Below, in pieces: positions 6,903-13,837 of a stretch of DNA of 16,675 bases. Numbering within the stretch: position 1 is the stretch's first letter; each line of letters begins with the position of its first letter. A program made the translations under genes and the position numbers. Under the pieces are notes generated by a model. It saw only the letters and a list, made by a program, of their open reading frames with translations. It did not search any database and was not told the origin of the DNA. Source of the DNA: an uncultured Clostridia bacterium (GTDB taxonomy: Bacteria > Bacillota > Clostridia > Oscillospirales > Acutalibacteraceae). The stretch is taken from positions 1 to 16,675 of the forward strand of contig CANONE010000033.1 of the NCBI GenBank assembly GCA_947567585.1. The letters are read 5' to 3'.

Positions 6903-9110
6903 ATGAAGAAAAATACAAGACCAGCCAGAAGAAACTCGCCCTCCCGGAGCTTCGGCGGGGCGGGGGCGCCCACCACGGCGGAGACCTACTCTCTGCCCAG
7001 CGCGGCCAATACCATTGAGGAAAAGCTGATTGTAGCCGCGCTAAAGCGCTGCGCGGGCGACGGCGTGCCTGAAAGGGCTCTGCAAAGGGAATCCGGCATT
7101 CGGGACAAGGACGCCTTTTACGAAGCCTTACACAAGCTTTCCGACTGCGGCGAGGTGAAGACCGACAAGGACCACTGGGTGAAGCTGGCCCCGCCGGTAA
7201 AGGAGGTAGAGGCGACCTTGGTTTCTATCTCCGAGAAATTCGGGTTTGCGCGGCCTAAAATGGGAGAAGATATCTTTATTCCGGGCCGGGACCTGAACGG
7301 GGCCTTCTTAGGGGACACCGTTCTTCTTTGCGATCTGCAAAAGCGGGACCGGGGCCCCAGCGGAAAGGTGCGGCGCATTGTGAAGCGGGCGGAAAATAAA
7401 ATTACCGGCACCGTGCATGTGGACGGGCACGGGGCCACCGTTACCCCGGACGGGCCCATCCGCTACAACATGGAAATCCCCCAGTCCCTGCTGGGCGGGG
7501 CCAAGGACAAGGACAAGGTGCTCATCCAGCCCCGGCAGGACGGCCGGGGGGACTGGCGGCAAGCGGAGGTGAAGATGATCTTCGGCTGCGGCGACCGGGC
7601 CCGGGTCTGCGCGGACGCCATTATTGAACGCTGCGGGATTCCCACAGAGTTCCCGCCGGAGGCCATGGCCCAAGCGGAGGAAATCAGCAAAATGACGGTG
7701 ACGCAGGCCGATATTGCCCAGCGTCTGGACCTGCGGGACGAGCCCATCTTTACCATTGACAGCGCTGACGCCAAGGACCTGGACGACGCCGTCTCCGCCC
7801 GGAAGACAGCGGAGGGCTACACCCTGGGGGTGCATATCGCCGACGTCTCCCACTATGTGAAGGCCGGCACGCCCATTGACAGCGAAGCCTTCCTCCGGGG
7901 CACCTCCGTTTACTTCGCGGACCGGGTCATCCCCATGCTGCCGGAAGCCCTTTCCAACGGGGTCTGCTCCCTAAACGCGGGCACGGAAAAATTGACCTTC
8001 TCCGCGCTGATGGATTTCGACCGGGAGGGCAATATGGTCGATTACCGGTTTGAAAAGACGGTGATCAACTCTAAGGTGCGGGGCGTGTACAGCGAGGTCA
8101 ACCAGATATTGGCCGGCACGGCCGGTGAAGAGATTCTAAACAAATACGCGCCTGTGATGGAAAGCCTGAAAACCGCCAAGGAGCTGGCGGATATTCTGGC
8201 CGCCAACGGCAAGGGGCGGGGCCAGATGGACCTGACCAGCGACGAGATCAAGTTTGTGCTGGATGAGGACGGCGTGTGCGTGGACATCCTTCCCCGGACG
8301 CAGGGGCCCTCTGAAGAACTGATCGAGCAGCTGATGGTGGCCGCCAACTGCGCCGCCGCCAAAGCCTCTCTGGACGCGGAGATCCCCTTCCTGTACCGGG
8401 TCCACGAGCGGCCCTCGCCGGACCGGGTGGTAGAACTGTGCGACCTTCTGGAGCGGCTCAGCGTCTCCTGCAAGGAGCTGATGCACGGCACGCCCACCGC
8501 TAAGGATTTTGCCTGTGTACTGGACCGGGTAAAGGGAACCGGCAAGGAATCCGTGGTAAACCAGCGGATTCTCCGGACCATGGATAAGGCCCGGTACGAC
8601 CACAGGGAGCTGGGGCACTTTGGGCTGGCGCTTAAGGAATACAGCCACTTTACCTCCCCTATCCGCCGGTACCCGGACACCTCCATCCACCGGATTCTCA
8701 GCGACCTGGTGAACGGCGTGGACAAGGGGACCATTGCCAAGCGCTACCGGACCTTCGCGGAAGAGTCGGCGCTGGAATCCTCCAAAACCGAGGTGCGGGC
8801 CGTTACCGGCGAGCGGGACGCCGAGGACTGCTACACCGCCGAGTATATGCGGGCCCACTTAGGGGAGCATCACGTCGGGGTAATCAACGGCGTGACGCCC
8901 AAGGGCATTTTCGTAAAGCTCCCCAACAACGCCGAGGGCTTTGTAAGCCTCAGCGACTTCGAAAACTGCGATTTCCAGTTTGACGGCGAAATCATGCACC
9001 GGGACCTGCGCAGCGGCCGCGTGCTTATGATGGGCCAGGAGCTGGCCATCATCGTGGCCGGCGCCGACGTGGCTACGGGGCGCATCGACTTTGTGCCGGA
9101 GGAGGCGTAA
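6903..9110 (+). CDS. rnr: Ribonuclease R, 3'-to-5' exoribonuclease
   Basis: A 735-residue RNase II/R-family enzyme that degrades structured RNA from the 3' end, important for mRNA decay and quality control. The order is: a basic disordered N-terminus (1-35), a helix-turn-helix-like region (about 38-95), cold-shock domains (about 100-250), the RNB catalytic domain, and a C-terminal S1 domain (about 640-730, starting HHVGVINGVTPKGIFVKL). The RNB signature TIDSADAKDLDDAV places the metal ligands at Asp 286, 292, 294 and 295. YSHFTSPIRRYPD follows later. ATG 6903 has a weak setting: the best purine run (GAAAGGAA) is about 15 bases upstream, so translation may be modest or coupled. A repeat hairpin lies in the 119-bp gap from murD. 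RNase R rather than RNase II is favoured by length and domain order; smpB, a common neighbour, is not in the window. Confidence 0.95.
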   Translation: MKKNTRPARRNSPSRSFGGAGAPTTAETYSLPSAANTIEEKLIVAALKRCAGDGVPERALQRESGIRDKDAFYEALHKLSDCGEVKTDKDHWVKLAPPVKEVEATLVSISEKFGFARPKMGEDIFIPGRDLNGAFLGDTVLLCDLQKRDRGPSGKVRRIVKRAENKITGTVHVDGHGATVTPDGPIRYNMEIPQSLLGGAKDKDKVLIQPRQDGRGDWRQAEVKMIFGCGDRARVCADAIIERCGIPTEFPPEAMAQAEEISKMTVTQADIAQRLDLRDEPIFTIDSADAKDLDDAVSARKTAEGYTLGVHIADVSHYVKAGTPIDSEAFLRGTSVYFADRVIPMLPEALSNGVCSLNAGTEKLTFSALMDFDREGNMVDYRFEKTVINSKVRGVYSEVNQILAGTAGEEILNKYAPVMESLKTAKELADILAANGKGRGQMDLTSDEIKFVLDEDGVCVDILPRTQGPSEELIEQLMVAANCAAAKASLDAEIPFLYRVHERPSPDRVVELCDLLERLSVSCKELMHGTPTAKDFACVLDRVKGTGKESVVNQRILRTMDKARYDHRELGHFGLALKEYSHFTSPIRRYPDTSIHRILSDLVNGVDKGTIAKRYRTFAEESALESSKTEVRAVTGERDAEDCYTAEYMRAHLGEHHVGVINGVTPKGIFVKLPNNAEGFVSLSDFENCDFQFDGEIMHRDLRSGRVLMMGQELAIIVAGADVATGRIDFVPEEA

Positions 9111-9114
9111 GGCC

Positions 9115-9186
9115 GTGGGACTCTGTCCCACACCCTGCAACCTTTGTAAAGGTTGACGAAACTATTTGCGCCGGATTTTTTTGGGG
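9115..9186 (+). repeat. Compound hairpin repeat, plus-strand copy
   Basis: Directly after rnr: GTGGGAC/GTCCCAC (9115-9131, loop TCT) and then CAACCTTT/AAAGGTTG (9138-9155, loop GT), both perfect stems. These are followed by CGAAACTATTTGCGCCGG and a run of seven T. A related element lies on the minus strand at about 3513-3580. It may also serve as an rnr terminator. Confidence 0.6.
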
Positions 9187-9230
9187 GTGCAACCTTTGGC
9201 TTGGCGGGCGGGCAGGGAGCTTAGCGGGTG

Positions 9231-9260
9231 GTATAGCGGGTGTTAAGGGAGCATAGATAT
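9231..9260 (+). promoter_or_regulatory. Possible mother-cell (sigma-E type) promoter of the bofA-like gene
   Basis: GTATAG at 9231-9236, 15 bases, then CATAGATA from 9252 partly matches the sigma-E form known from Bacillus (ATA-containing -35, CATAcAnT -10). It lies about 70 bases before the bofA-like start. The match is moderate, and I see no clear sigma-A promoter in the same gap. Confidence 0.25.
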
Positions 9261-9333
9261 GGGATAGAGAGGGTTGGACGGCTTCGGCAGAATGTGGCTG
9301 ACTGCACCGCAGCCTTAAGAAAGGTGGTCCCAT

Positions 9334-9510
9334 GTGAAAAGCTTCCTTGTTTCCGCGGCGCTGGGGTTTCTGGCTTTGGCGCTGGTCAATTTGACCGCAC
9401 AGTATACCGGGGTGGCGATCCCCCTAAACCGGCTTTCATTGGCCGCCTCCGGCGTGCTGGGGGTACCGGGCGTTACGCTGATGGTAATACTAAACACTAT
9501 TTTGCTGTAA
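9334..9510 (+). CDS. bofA: BofA-family small membrane protein (pro-sigma-K processing inhibitor)
   Basis: A 58-residue membrane protein from GTG 9334, with AAAGGTGG six bases ahead. The N-terminus is hydrophobic (FLVSAALGFLALALVN). The C-terminal half carries the BofA hallmark IPLNRLSLAASGVLGVPGV (about 29-47) followed by a hydrophobic end. In Bacillus, BofA sits in the outer forespore membrane and holds the SpoIVFB protease inactive until sigma-K is needed. Presence here suggests a spore-forming lineage. It lies between rnr and nagA, 26 bp before the nagA start. It overlaps an out-of-frame N-terminal extension of the nagA frame, which explains why it is easily missed. The family call rests on the motif only; whether it acts on pro-sigma-K in this organism is inferred. 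Confidence 0.85.
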   Translation: MKSFLVSAALGFLALALVNLTAQYTGVAIPLNRLSLAASGVLGVPGVTLMVILNTILL

Positions 9511-9536
9511 AAATCATTGTAAAGGAAGTAAAAAGT

Positions 9537-10697
9537 ATGTTTTTGATTCATGCCTCTTATCTGGACAAGGACTTCAACCTGGCGCAGGGGGATATCCGCG
9601 TTGAAAACGGAAAAATAGTGGAGACAGGCCCCGCCCTGCCTAGAAAGCCGGAGGACACGGCTGTAGACTGCGCCGGGTACACCATTGTGCCCGGGTTTAT
9701 AGACGTACACATCCATGGCTGCAACGGGGCGGACACCGGCGACGGTACCCGGGAGGCCATTGAGGCCATGGCCCGGTTCCTGCTGGCCCACGGGGTGACC
9801 AGCTTCTGTCCTACCACCGCCACGGTAAGCGGCGACACCATTATGGCCGCGCTGCAGGCGGCTAAGTCCGTGCATGACGCGCCTGTGGAGGACGGAGCCA
9901 AGGTGGCCGGCGTCAACATGGAGGGGCCCTTCTTCTCCCGGGAGCGCAAGGGCGCCCAGAATGAGGAATACCTTTTGGCCCCGGACTTCCCGCTGTTCAA
10001 GAAATGGTATGAGGCTTCCGGGGGGCTGGTGAAGCTCATTGATCTGGCCACGGAGCAGCCTGGCGGCAAGGACTTTGTCCAGCGGGCCAAGGAGCTGTGT
10101 ACGGTTTCCATTGCCCACACCACCGCCGCCTATGAAGACGCCAAGGACGCCTTTGACTGGGGCGTGACCCACGCTACCCATCTTTTCAACGCCATGAACG
10201 GCCTGCATCACCGCAAGCCCGGCGTGGTAGGAGCCGTGCTGGAGGACCCGCGGGTCCGGGCGGAGCTGATTTGCGACGGGGAACACATCCATCCGGCTGT
10301 GCTGAAAATCGCCTTCCGCCTGTTGGGCGACCGGGCCCTCATTGTCAGCGACTCTCTGCGGGCCAACGGGATGCCCGAGGGAGCCGGATATGAGATGGGC
10401 GGACAGACCGTTCGCATCAGCGGCGGCAAGTGCGTGCTTCCCGACGGCACCATTGCCGGCTCGGTAAGCAACCTGCACCAGGAAGTGAAAAACCTGGTGA
10501 GCTGGGGCGTGCCCTTCCAGCAGGCGGTGAAGTCCGCCAGCCTGGTTCCCGCCCAGGCCATTGGTCTGGACCAGGAAATTGGCAGCATTGCGCCTGGCAA
10601 AGCCGCCGACCTGGTAGTGCTGGACAAAAACCTGGATATCGTCTCCGTATGGAAGTCCCAGGGCAACGAGACGAAAATGATAGCCTTTGGGAATTGA
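9537..10697 (+). CDS. nagA: N-acetylglucosamine-6-phosphate deacetylase
   Basis: Removes the acetyl group from GlcNAc-6-phosphate to give glucosamine-6-phosphate, used for amino-sugar catabolism and cell wall recycling. At 386 residues it has normal length for the amidohydrolase-fold family. Metal and catalytic motifs: HIH (58-60) in GFIDVHIHG, Glu 129 in MEGPFF, His 194 in IAHTTA, His 215 in THLFNAMNG and the catalytic Asp 272 in IVSDSL. The C-terminus PGKAADLVVLDKN closes the beta-sandwich part. The start is ATG 9537 with AAGGAAG 8 bases ahead. A longer frame from 9240 is rejected because it overlaps bofA and has no homology. It may be co-transcribed with bofA. No nagB is present in the window, so the next catabolic step must be encoded elsewhere. 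Confidence 0.95.
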   Translation: MFLIHASYLDKDFNLAQGDIRVENGKIVETGPALPRKPEDTAVDCAGYTIVPGFIDVHIHGCNGADTGDGTREAIEAMARFLLAHGVTSFCPTTATVSGDTIMAALQAAKSVHDAPVEDGAKVAGVNMEGPFFSRERKGAQNEEYLLAPDFPLFKKWYEASGGLVKLIDLATEQPGGKDFVQRAKELCTVSIAHTTAAYEDAKDAFDWGVTHATHLFNAMNGLHHRKPGVVGAVLEDPRVRAELICDGEHIHPAVLKIAFRLLGDRALIVSDSLRANGMPEGAGYEMGGQTVRISGGKCVLPDGTIAGSVSNLHQEVKNLVSWGVPFQQAVKSASLVPAQAIGLDQEIGSIAPGKAADLVVLDKNLDIVSVWKSQGNETKMIAFGN

Positions 10698-10722
10698 CAG
10701 ACCTTTGTAAATTTGCTATACT
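10694..10722 (+). promoter_or_regulatory. Sigma-A promoter of the acetyltransferase, overlapping the nagA stop codon
   Basis: A perfect TTGACA (10694-10699), 17-base spacer and TATACT (10717-10722). The TGA stop of nagA is inside the -35 box. Start of transcription is expected near 10729, about 105 nt before the acetyltransferase. Confidence 0.85.
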
Positions 10723-10754
10723 CCTTCCATCATCCGAAGAAAGGGGCGGTTATC

Positions 10755-10808
10755 ATGAAAAACAAGGTGTTTACCCGGAATAAAAACCAGGAGGGTACAA
10801 CACGGTAG
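10755..10808 (+). CDS. 17-residue leader reading frame ahead of the acetyltransferase
   Basis: ATG 10755 has a fair ribosome binding site (AAGGGG, 8 bases upstream). It encodes MKNKVFTRNKNQEGTTR and ends with TAG at 10806. Its last codons form the left arm of a hairpin (AGGAGGG about 10789-10795 with CCCTCCT about 10810-10816) that lies just before the real gene's GGAGG. Ribosome passage could open or close this structure. No run of one amino acid is seen, so classic attenuation is unlikely. It may also be chance. Confidence 0.35.
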   Translation: MKNKVFTRNKNQEGTTR

Positions 10809-10833
10809 GCCCTCCTAAAAGTGGAGGATAACC

Positions 10834-11361
10834 ATGTTTTTATGCTACGAAAACCTCACGATCCGCAACGCGGCTCCCGCCGACGCGCTCCTGCTGGAAA
10901 CCTGGTGGAACGACGGCCGGGTAATGGCCCACGCGGGGTTTCCCCGGGGTACCGGGGAGAATGCGGCGGACATCGCGGCCAAAATCGCCCAGGAAACGGA
11001 TAAAAGCAGGCGGCTGATTCTAGAGCTGGACGGCCGGCCTATCGGCGAGATGAACTATGGGCCCAACGACGAAAACAGCGCTTGGCTTGGGGTTAAGATC
11101 TGCGACCTCTCCCAGCAGGAGCGGGGATACGGAAAGATTTATCTGAGTATGCTGATCCGCTGGCTCTTTGATACCGCTGGGTACCGGCGGGTAACCGTGG
11201 ACACAAACCTTCACAATAAGCGGGCACAGCATGTATATCAGCGGCTGGGATTCAAACGAGTGGACGTGCGGGAAAACACCTGGACCGGCCAGCTGGGCGA
11301 GCCCCAGACGTTCCTTGACTACCAGCTGGTTCCGGAAGACTTTGTCGATTTTGCGAAATGA
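10834..11361 (+). CDS. GNAT-family N-acetyltransferase
   Basis: A 175-residue acetyl-CoA-dependent acetyltransferase of the GNAT fold, closest in style to the RimJ/RimL-like group. Visible parts: N-terminal YENLTIRNAAPADALLL, strand-turn EMNYGP, the acetyl-CoA loop region LSQQERGYGK (about 89-98, Q-x-x-G-x-G pattern), and NKRAQHVYQRLGFKRVDVR (about 128-146), the typical end helix and strand. The start is set by GTGGAGGA about 8 bases before ATG 10834. It is driven by its own near-consensus promoter and ends just before a very strong hairpin, so it appears to be a single-gene unit. The acceptor (protein N-terminus, small amine or antibiotic) cannot be told from the sequence. Confidence 0.85.
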   Translation: MFLCYENLTIRNAAPADALLLETWWNDGRVMAHAGFPRGTGENAADIAAKIAQETDKSRRLILELDGRPIGEMNYGPNDENSAWLGVKICDLSQQERGYGKIYLSMLIRWLFDTAGYRRVTVDTNLHNKRAQHVYQRLGFKRVDVRENTWTGQLGEPQTFLDYQLVPEDFVDFAK

Positions 11362-11366
11362 CGGTA

Positions 11367-11415
11367 GAACGGGGAAAGAGCGGGAACGCGGAAGCGCCCC
11401 GCTCTTTCCCTGTTC
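11367..11415 (+). terminator. Strong 18-bp stem-loop after the acetyltransferase gene
   Basis: The arms 11367-11384 and 11398-11415 pair over 18 bp with only one G/T wobble and enclose a 13-base loop. It begins 6 bases after the stop codon. No T-run follows, so it is either a non-classical terminator or an RNA-stabilising end structure. Confidence 0.6.
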
Positions 11416-11487
11416 CATACCCACCCCCTGCCCGCCAATCCAAAGGCGGCAGCGCAAGGGCCCCCGGCAAAAAAGATTTTGAGGATG

Positions 11488-11519
11488 GTTAAGGAACTTT
11501 TTTCCAAAAACTCCCCAGG
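11488..11519 (+). repeat. Intergenic dyad family, degenerate copy C
   Basis: The left arm GTTAAGGAACTTTTTTCC matches copies A and B, and the preceding bases (AAAAGATTTTGAGGATG) also resemble those before A and B. The right arm (AAAAACTCCCC) no longer pairs, so this copy seems decayed or recombined. It lies between the acetyltransferase and PPK2 genes. Confidence 0.45.
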
Positions 11520-11569
11520 GCTTGTTTGCGTAAAATTTTCTGAATCCTCTAGATTTCTGGCGAAAGAAC

Positions 11570-11578
11570 TGCTATAAT
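11570..11578 (+). promoter_or_regulatory. Extended -10 promoter of the PPK2-type gene
   Basis: TGCTATAAT combines the extended -10 TG with a perfect TATAAT (11573-11578). No good -35 is seen 17 bases upstream (TAGATT). Transcription would begin near 11585, about 35 nt before the start codon. Confidence 0.6.
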
Positions 11579-11619
11579 ATGTATGAGATATCGCAAAACG
11601 ACTCGTTGAGGTGAGCAAT

Positions 11620-13092
11620 ATGTTAAAAAATTGGATAAAACCCCAGCGTCCTGAAAAGGAAGAGCTGAAAGCCCGGCTAAAGGCCGCCCAGGAAAAGCTG
11701 GAGACCCAGCAGATGCTGCTGAAGGACAAAAAGCTGCCGGTCCTGGTGCTGATTGAGGGCTGGGGCGCGGCGGGCAAAGGCAGCGCCATCGGCCAGATCA
11801 TCCGCCGGATCGACCCCCGCTTTTTTAAGGTGTTCTCCATGGCCGCCCCCACCGCCGAAGAGCGCCGCAAGCCCTTTTTAACCCGGTATTTTGAGAAAAT
11901 TCCCGAAGCCGGGAAGTTCACGTTCTTGGATTCCGGCTGGATGGACGAGATTACCAAAGAGCGCCTGCACGGCGTGCTGGACGACGAGGGATACGCCCAG
12001 CGGGTGGACAGCGTCCGCCGGTTTGAGCGGCAGCTGACAGACAACGGCTACTTGGTGCTGAAGCTCTTTTTCAATATCAGCAAAAAGGAACAGGCCGCCC
12101 GAATCTCCGGCCTTATGGAGCATAAGGACACAGCCTGGCGGGTGAGCAAGGGCGATGTGTGGCAGAACAGCCACTATGACCGCTGCCAGGAGGTCTTTGA
12201 CAGGTATCTGGACGACACCAACACCCCCAGCGCCCCCTGGTATATTATCGACGCCAAATCCAAAAAGTTCGCGGAGCTGCAAGCTATGGAGCTCCTCTGC
12301 ACGGGCATTGAAACGGCCCTGCACAACGGAAGCCTGGCGGTGCCTCTTTTACAGAACGCTTTCCCACTGATCAAAATGCCTAAGCTCAGCGAAGTTCCCC
12401 TAAAGGGGAAGACCATCAGCGAACAGGAGTACCGGGCGCAGCTTAAGGAGCTGCAGGAGAAGCTGGGCATGCTGCACAACCGCCTGTACCGCAAGCGTGT
12501 GCCGGTGGTTATCGTCTACGAGGGCTGGGACGCGGCCGGAAAGGGCGGCAACATCAAGCGGCTTACGGGAGCCCTGGACCCCCGGGGCTTTGAAGTCCAC
12601 CCGGTGGCCAGCCCTGAGCCCCACGAAAAGGCCCGGCACTACCTGTGGCGCTTCTGGACCCGGCTGCCAAAGGACGGGCATATCGCCATTTTTGACCGCA
12701 GCTGGTATGGCCGGGTCATGGTGGAGCGCCTGGAGGGCTTCTGCTCGGAGAACGACTGGCAGCGGGCCTATTATGAGATGAACGAGTTTGAACAAGAGCT
12801 GCACAACTGGGGAGCCGTAGTGCTGAAATTCTGGGTGCAGATTGACAAGGACACCCAGCTGGAACGCTTTACGGACCGCCAGAATACTCCCGCTAAGCAG
12901 TGGAAGCTGACGGATGAGGACTGGCGCAACCGGGAAAAGTGGGACGTATACGAGGCGGCGGTGGACGAAATGCTGCAAAAGACCAGCACTACCTACGCGC
13001 CCTGGCACATTTTGGAGTCCGTGGACAAAAAGTACGCCCGGATTAAGGCGCTGAATATTGTGATTGCGGCTTTGGAAGAGGCCCTAAAGTAA
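11620..13092 (+). CDS. pap: Two-domain PPK2-family polyphosphate:AMP phosphotransferase
   Basis: A 490-residue protein with two PPK2-like kinase domains in tandem, the layout of polyphosphate:AMP phosphotransferase (polyP + AMP to ADP). The N-terminal half has Walker A EGWGAAGKGS (46-55), but its second motif reads FLDSGWMDE (Asp 104). The C-terminal half has EGWDAAGKGG (301-310) and the canonical FDRSWYGRVMVERLEGF (358-374, Asp 359, Arg 360), so the second domain should carry activity. ATG 11620 follows GAGGTG by 6 bases; GTG 11611 is rejected because it would sit inside that site. A lipoprotein gene starts 12 bp after it, so the two likely share a transcript. The AMP preference is by family layout, not directly shown. 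The gene symbol follows common usage. Confidence 0.88.
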   Translation: MLKNWIKPQRPEKEELKARLKAAQEKLETQQMLLKDKKLPVLVLIEGWGAAGKGSAIGQIIRRIDPRFFKVFSMAAPTAEERRKPFLTRYFEKIPEAGKFTFLDSGWMDEITKERLHGVLDDEGYAQRVDSVRRFERQLTDNGYLVLKLFFNISKKEQAARISGLMEHKDTAWRVSKGDVWQNSHYDRCQEVFDRYLDDTNTPSAPWYIIDAKSKKFAELQAMELLCTGIETALHNGSLAVPLLQNAFPLIKMPKLSEVPLKGKTISEQEYRAQLKELQEKLGMLHNRLYRKRVPVVIVYEGWDAAGKGGNIKRLTGALDPRGFEVHPVASPEPHEKARHYLWRFWTRLPKDGHIAIFDRSWYGRVMVERLEGFCSENDWQRAYYEMNEFEQELHNWGAVVLKFWVQIDKDTQLERFTDRQNTPAKQWKLTDEDWRNREKWDVYEAAVDEMLQKTSTTYAPWHILESVDKKYARIKALNIVIAALEEALK

Positions 13093-13104
13093 GGGGGAAT
13101 TCGT

Positions 13105-13704
13105 GTGCTGCGGCGATTTGTGTGCGTACTGTTGGCAGCGGCGCTTTTCCTGCTGCCGGGCTGCCAACAAGAGCCGGAATTCGGCGGGCTGCTCGCCAAC
13201 GACGAGGTGATCCAGTACGAGCTCTTATATGGCAAGAGTATAGAGGAGTTCCGGGAAGCCCGGGATATTGAGGCAAAGGACCTGGAAAGCCTTCACGAGG
13301 GTACTCGCTGGCGGCTCCACTGGAAGCGGAAAATCTGTGGGGCGGCGTTTAGCCAGATATATTTGGCTGCCGGTCAAGGGGAGCGCGGGCTTTACGGCGT
13401 GCGGTTTGAACTGCGGATGAAGGACGGCGCGGAAGCGGAGGCGCTGGCCTTAACGTTAGCCCTCTATGAAAACGCGCTGGCCGCATACGGCGAGCCCACT
13501 ACCCCCGCAGATGCGGAGGGCCGGATCGCGGATAACCTGGAGACCCTGAAAAAGGGAAAGCTTCTGGACCAAAACTTCCAAGAAAAATGGGACGTAGGCG
13601 TGAACTCGGAATTTGAGATTCAGTCCATGGTAGACGTAGAAAACGCGGTGATTTTCCTGCGCTATCAGAGCAAGGACGCCCCCCAAGAGGCCATAGAGGA
13701 TTAA
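13105..13704 (+). CDS. Uncharacterised lipoprotein
   Basis: A 199-residue protein with a clear lipoprotein signal: basic start, hydrophobic core (FVCVLLAAALFLLPG) and lipobox LPGC with Cys 20, so it should be lipid-anchored on the outer face of the membrane. The start is GTG 13105 with AGGGGG about 7 bases ahead. The mature part is soluble and mixed alpha/beta in character, with no family I recognise (segments YGVRFELRMKDG and ENAVIFLRYQSKD suggest a small beta-sheet domain). It is the second gene after the PPK2-type kinase, with a 12-bp gap, and is followed by a strong terminator. No functional link to polyphosphate is visible. Confidence 0.85.
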   Translation: MLRRFVCVLLAAALFLLPGCQQEPEFGGLLANDEVIQYELLYGKSIEEFREARDIEAKDLESLHEGTRWRLHWKRKICGAAFSQIYLAAGQGERGLYGVRFELRMKDGAEAEALALTLALYENALAAYGEPTTPADAEGRIADNLETLKKGKLLDQNFQEKWDVGVNSEFEIQSMVDVENAVIFLRYQSKDAPQEAIED

Positions 13705-13713
13705 AGCTAAGAA

Positions 13714-13785
13714 AACAGCGGCCCCCTTCCGCCGGCGGCAAGAAACGTTATTTCCCGCCGCCGGCCACGGAAAGGGGCCGCTGTT
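13714..13785. terminator. Bidirectional terminator between the lipoprotein and feoB genes
   Basis: Outer arms (AACAGCGGCC... at 13714-13731 and its complement 13768-13785) pair over 18 bp with one mismatch. A second inner stem CCGGCGGC/GCCGCCGG extends the hairpin. On the minus strand it is followed by TTCTT, as expected for feoB. The plus side ends the PPK2/lipoprotein unit. Confidence 0.85.
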
Positions 13786-13837
13786 ATTGCTGGACCTGTG
13801 TACATTGACTTCATCGGGCGCCCGGCGCCCCTTGCTT

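Noticed and set aside
9240..9536. N-terminal extension of nagA from an upstream start
   Set aside because: It overlaps bofA in another frame, has no similarity to the family, and ATG 9537 has a good ribosome site and matches the normal enzyme start.
9315..10478. 387-codon minus-strand frame opposite nagA
   Set aside because: Antisense shadow of a gene with all catalytic motifs in place.
10698..10833. T-box or amino-acid attenuator before the acetyltransferase
   Set aside because: No T-box core sequence and no run of regulatory codons in the leader frame.
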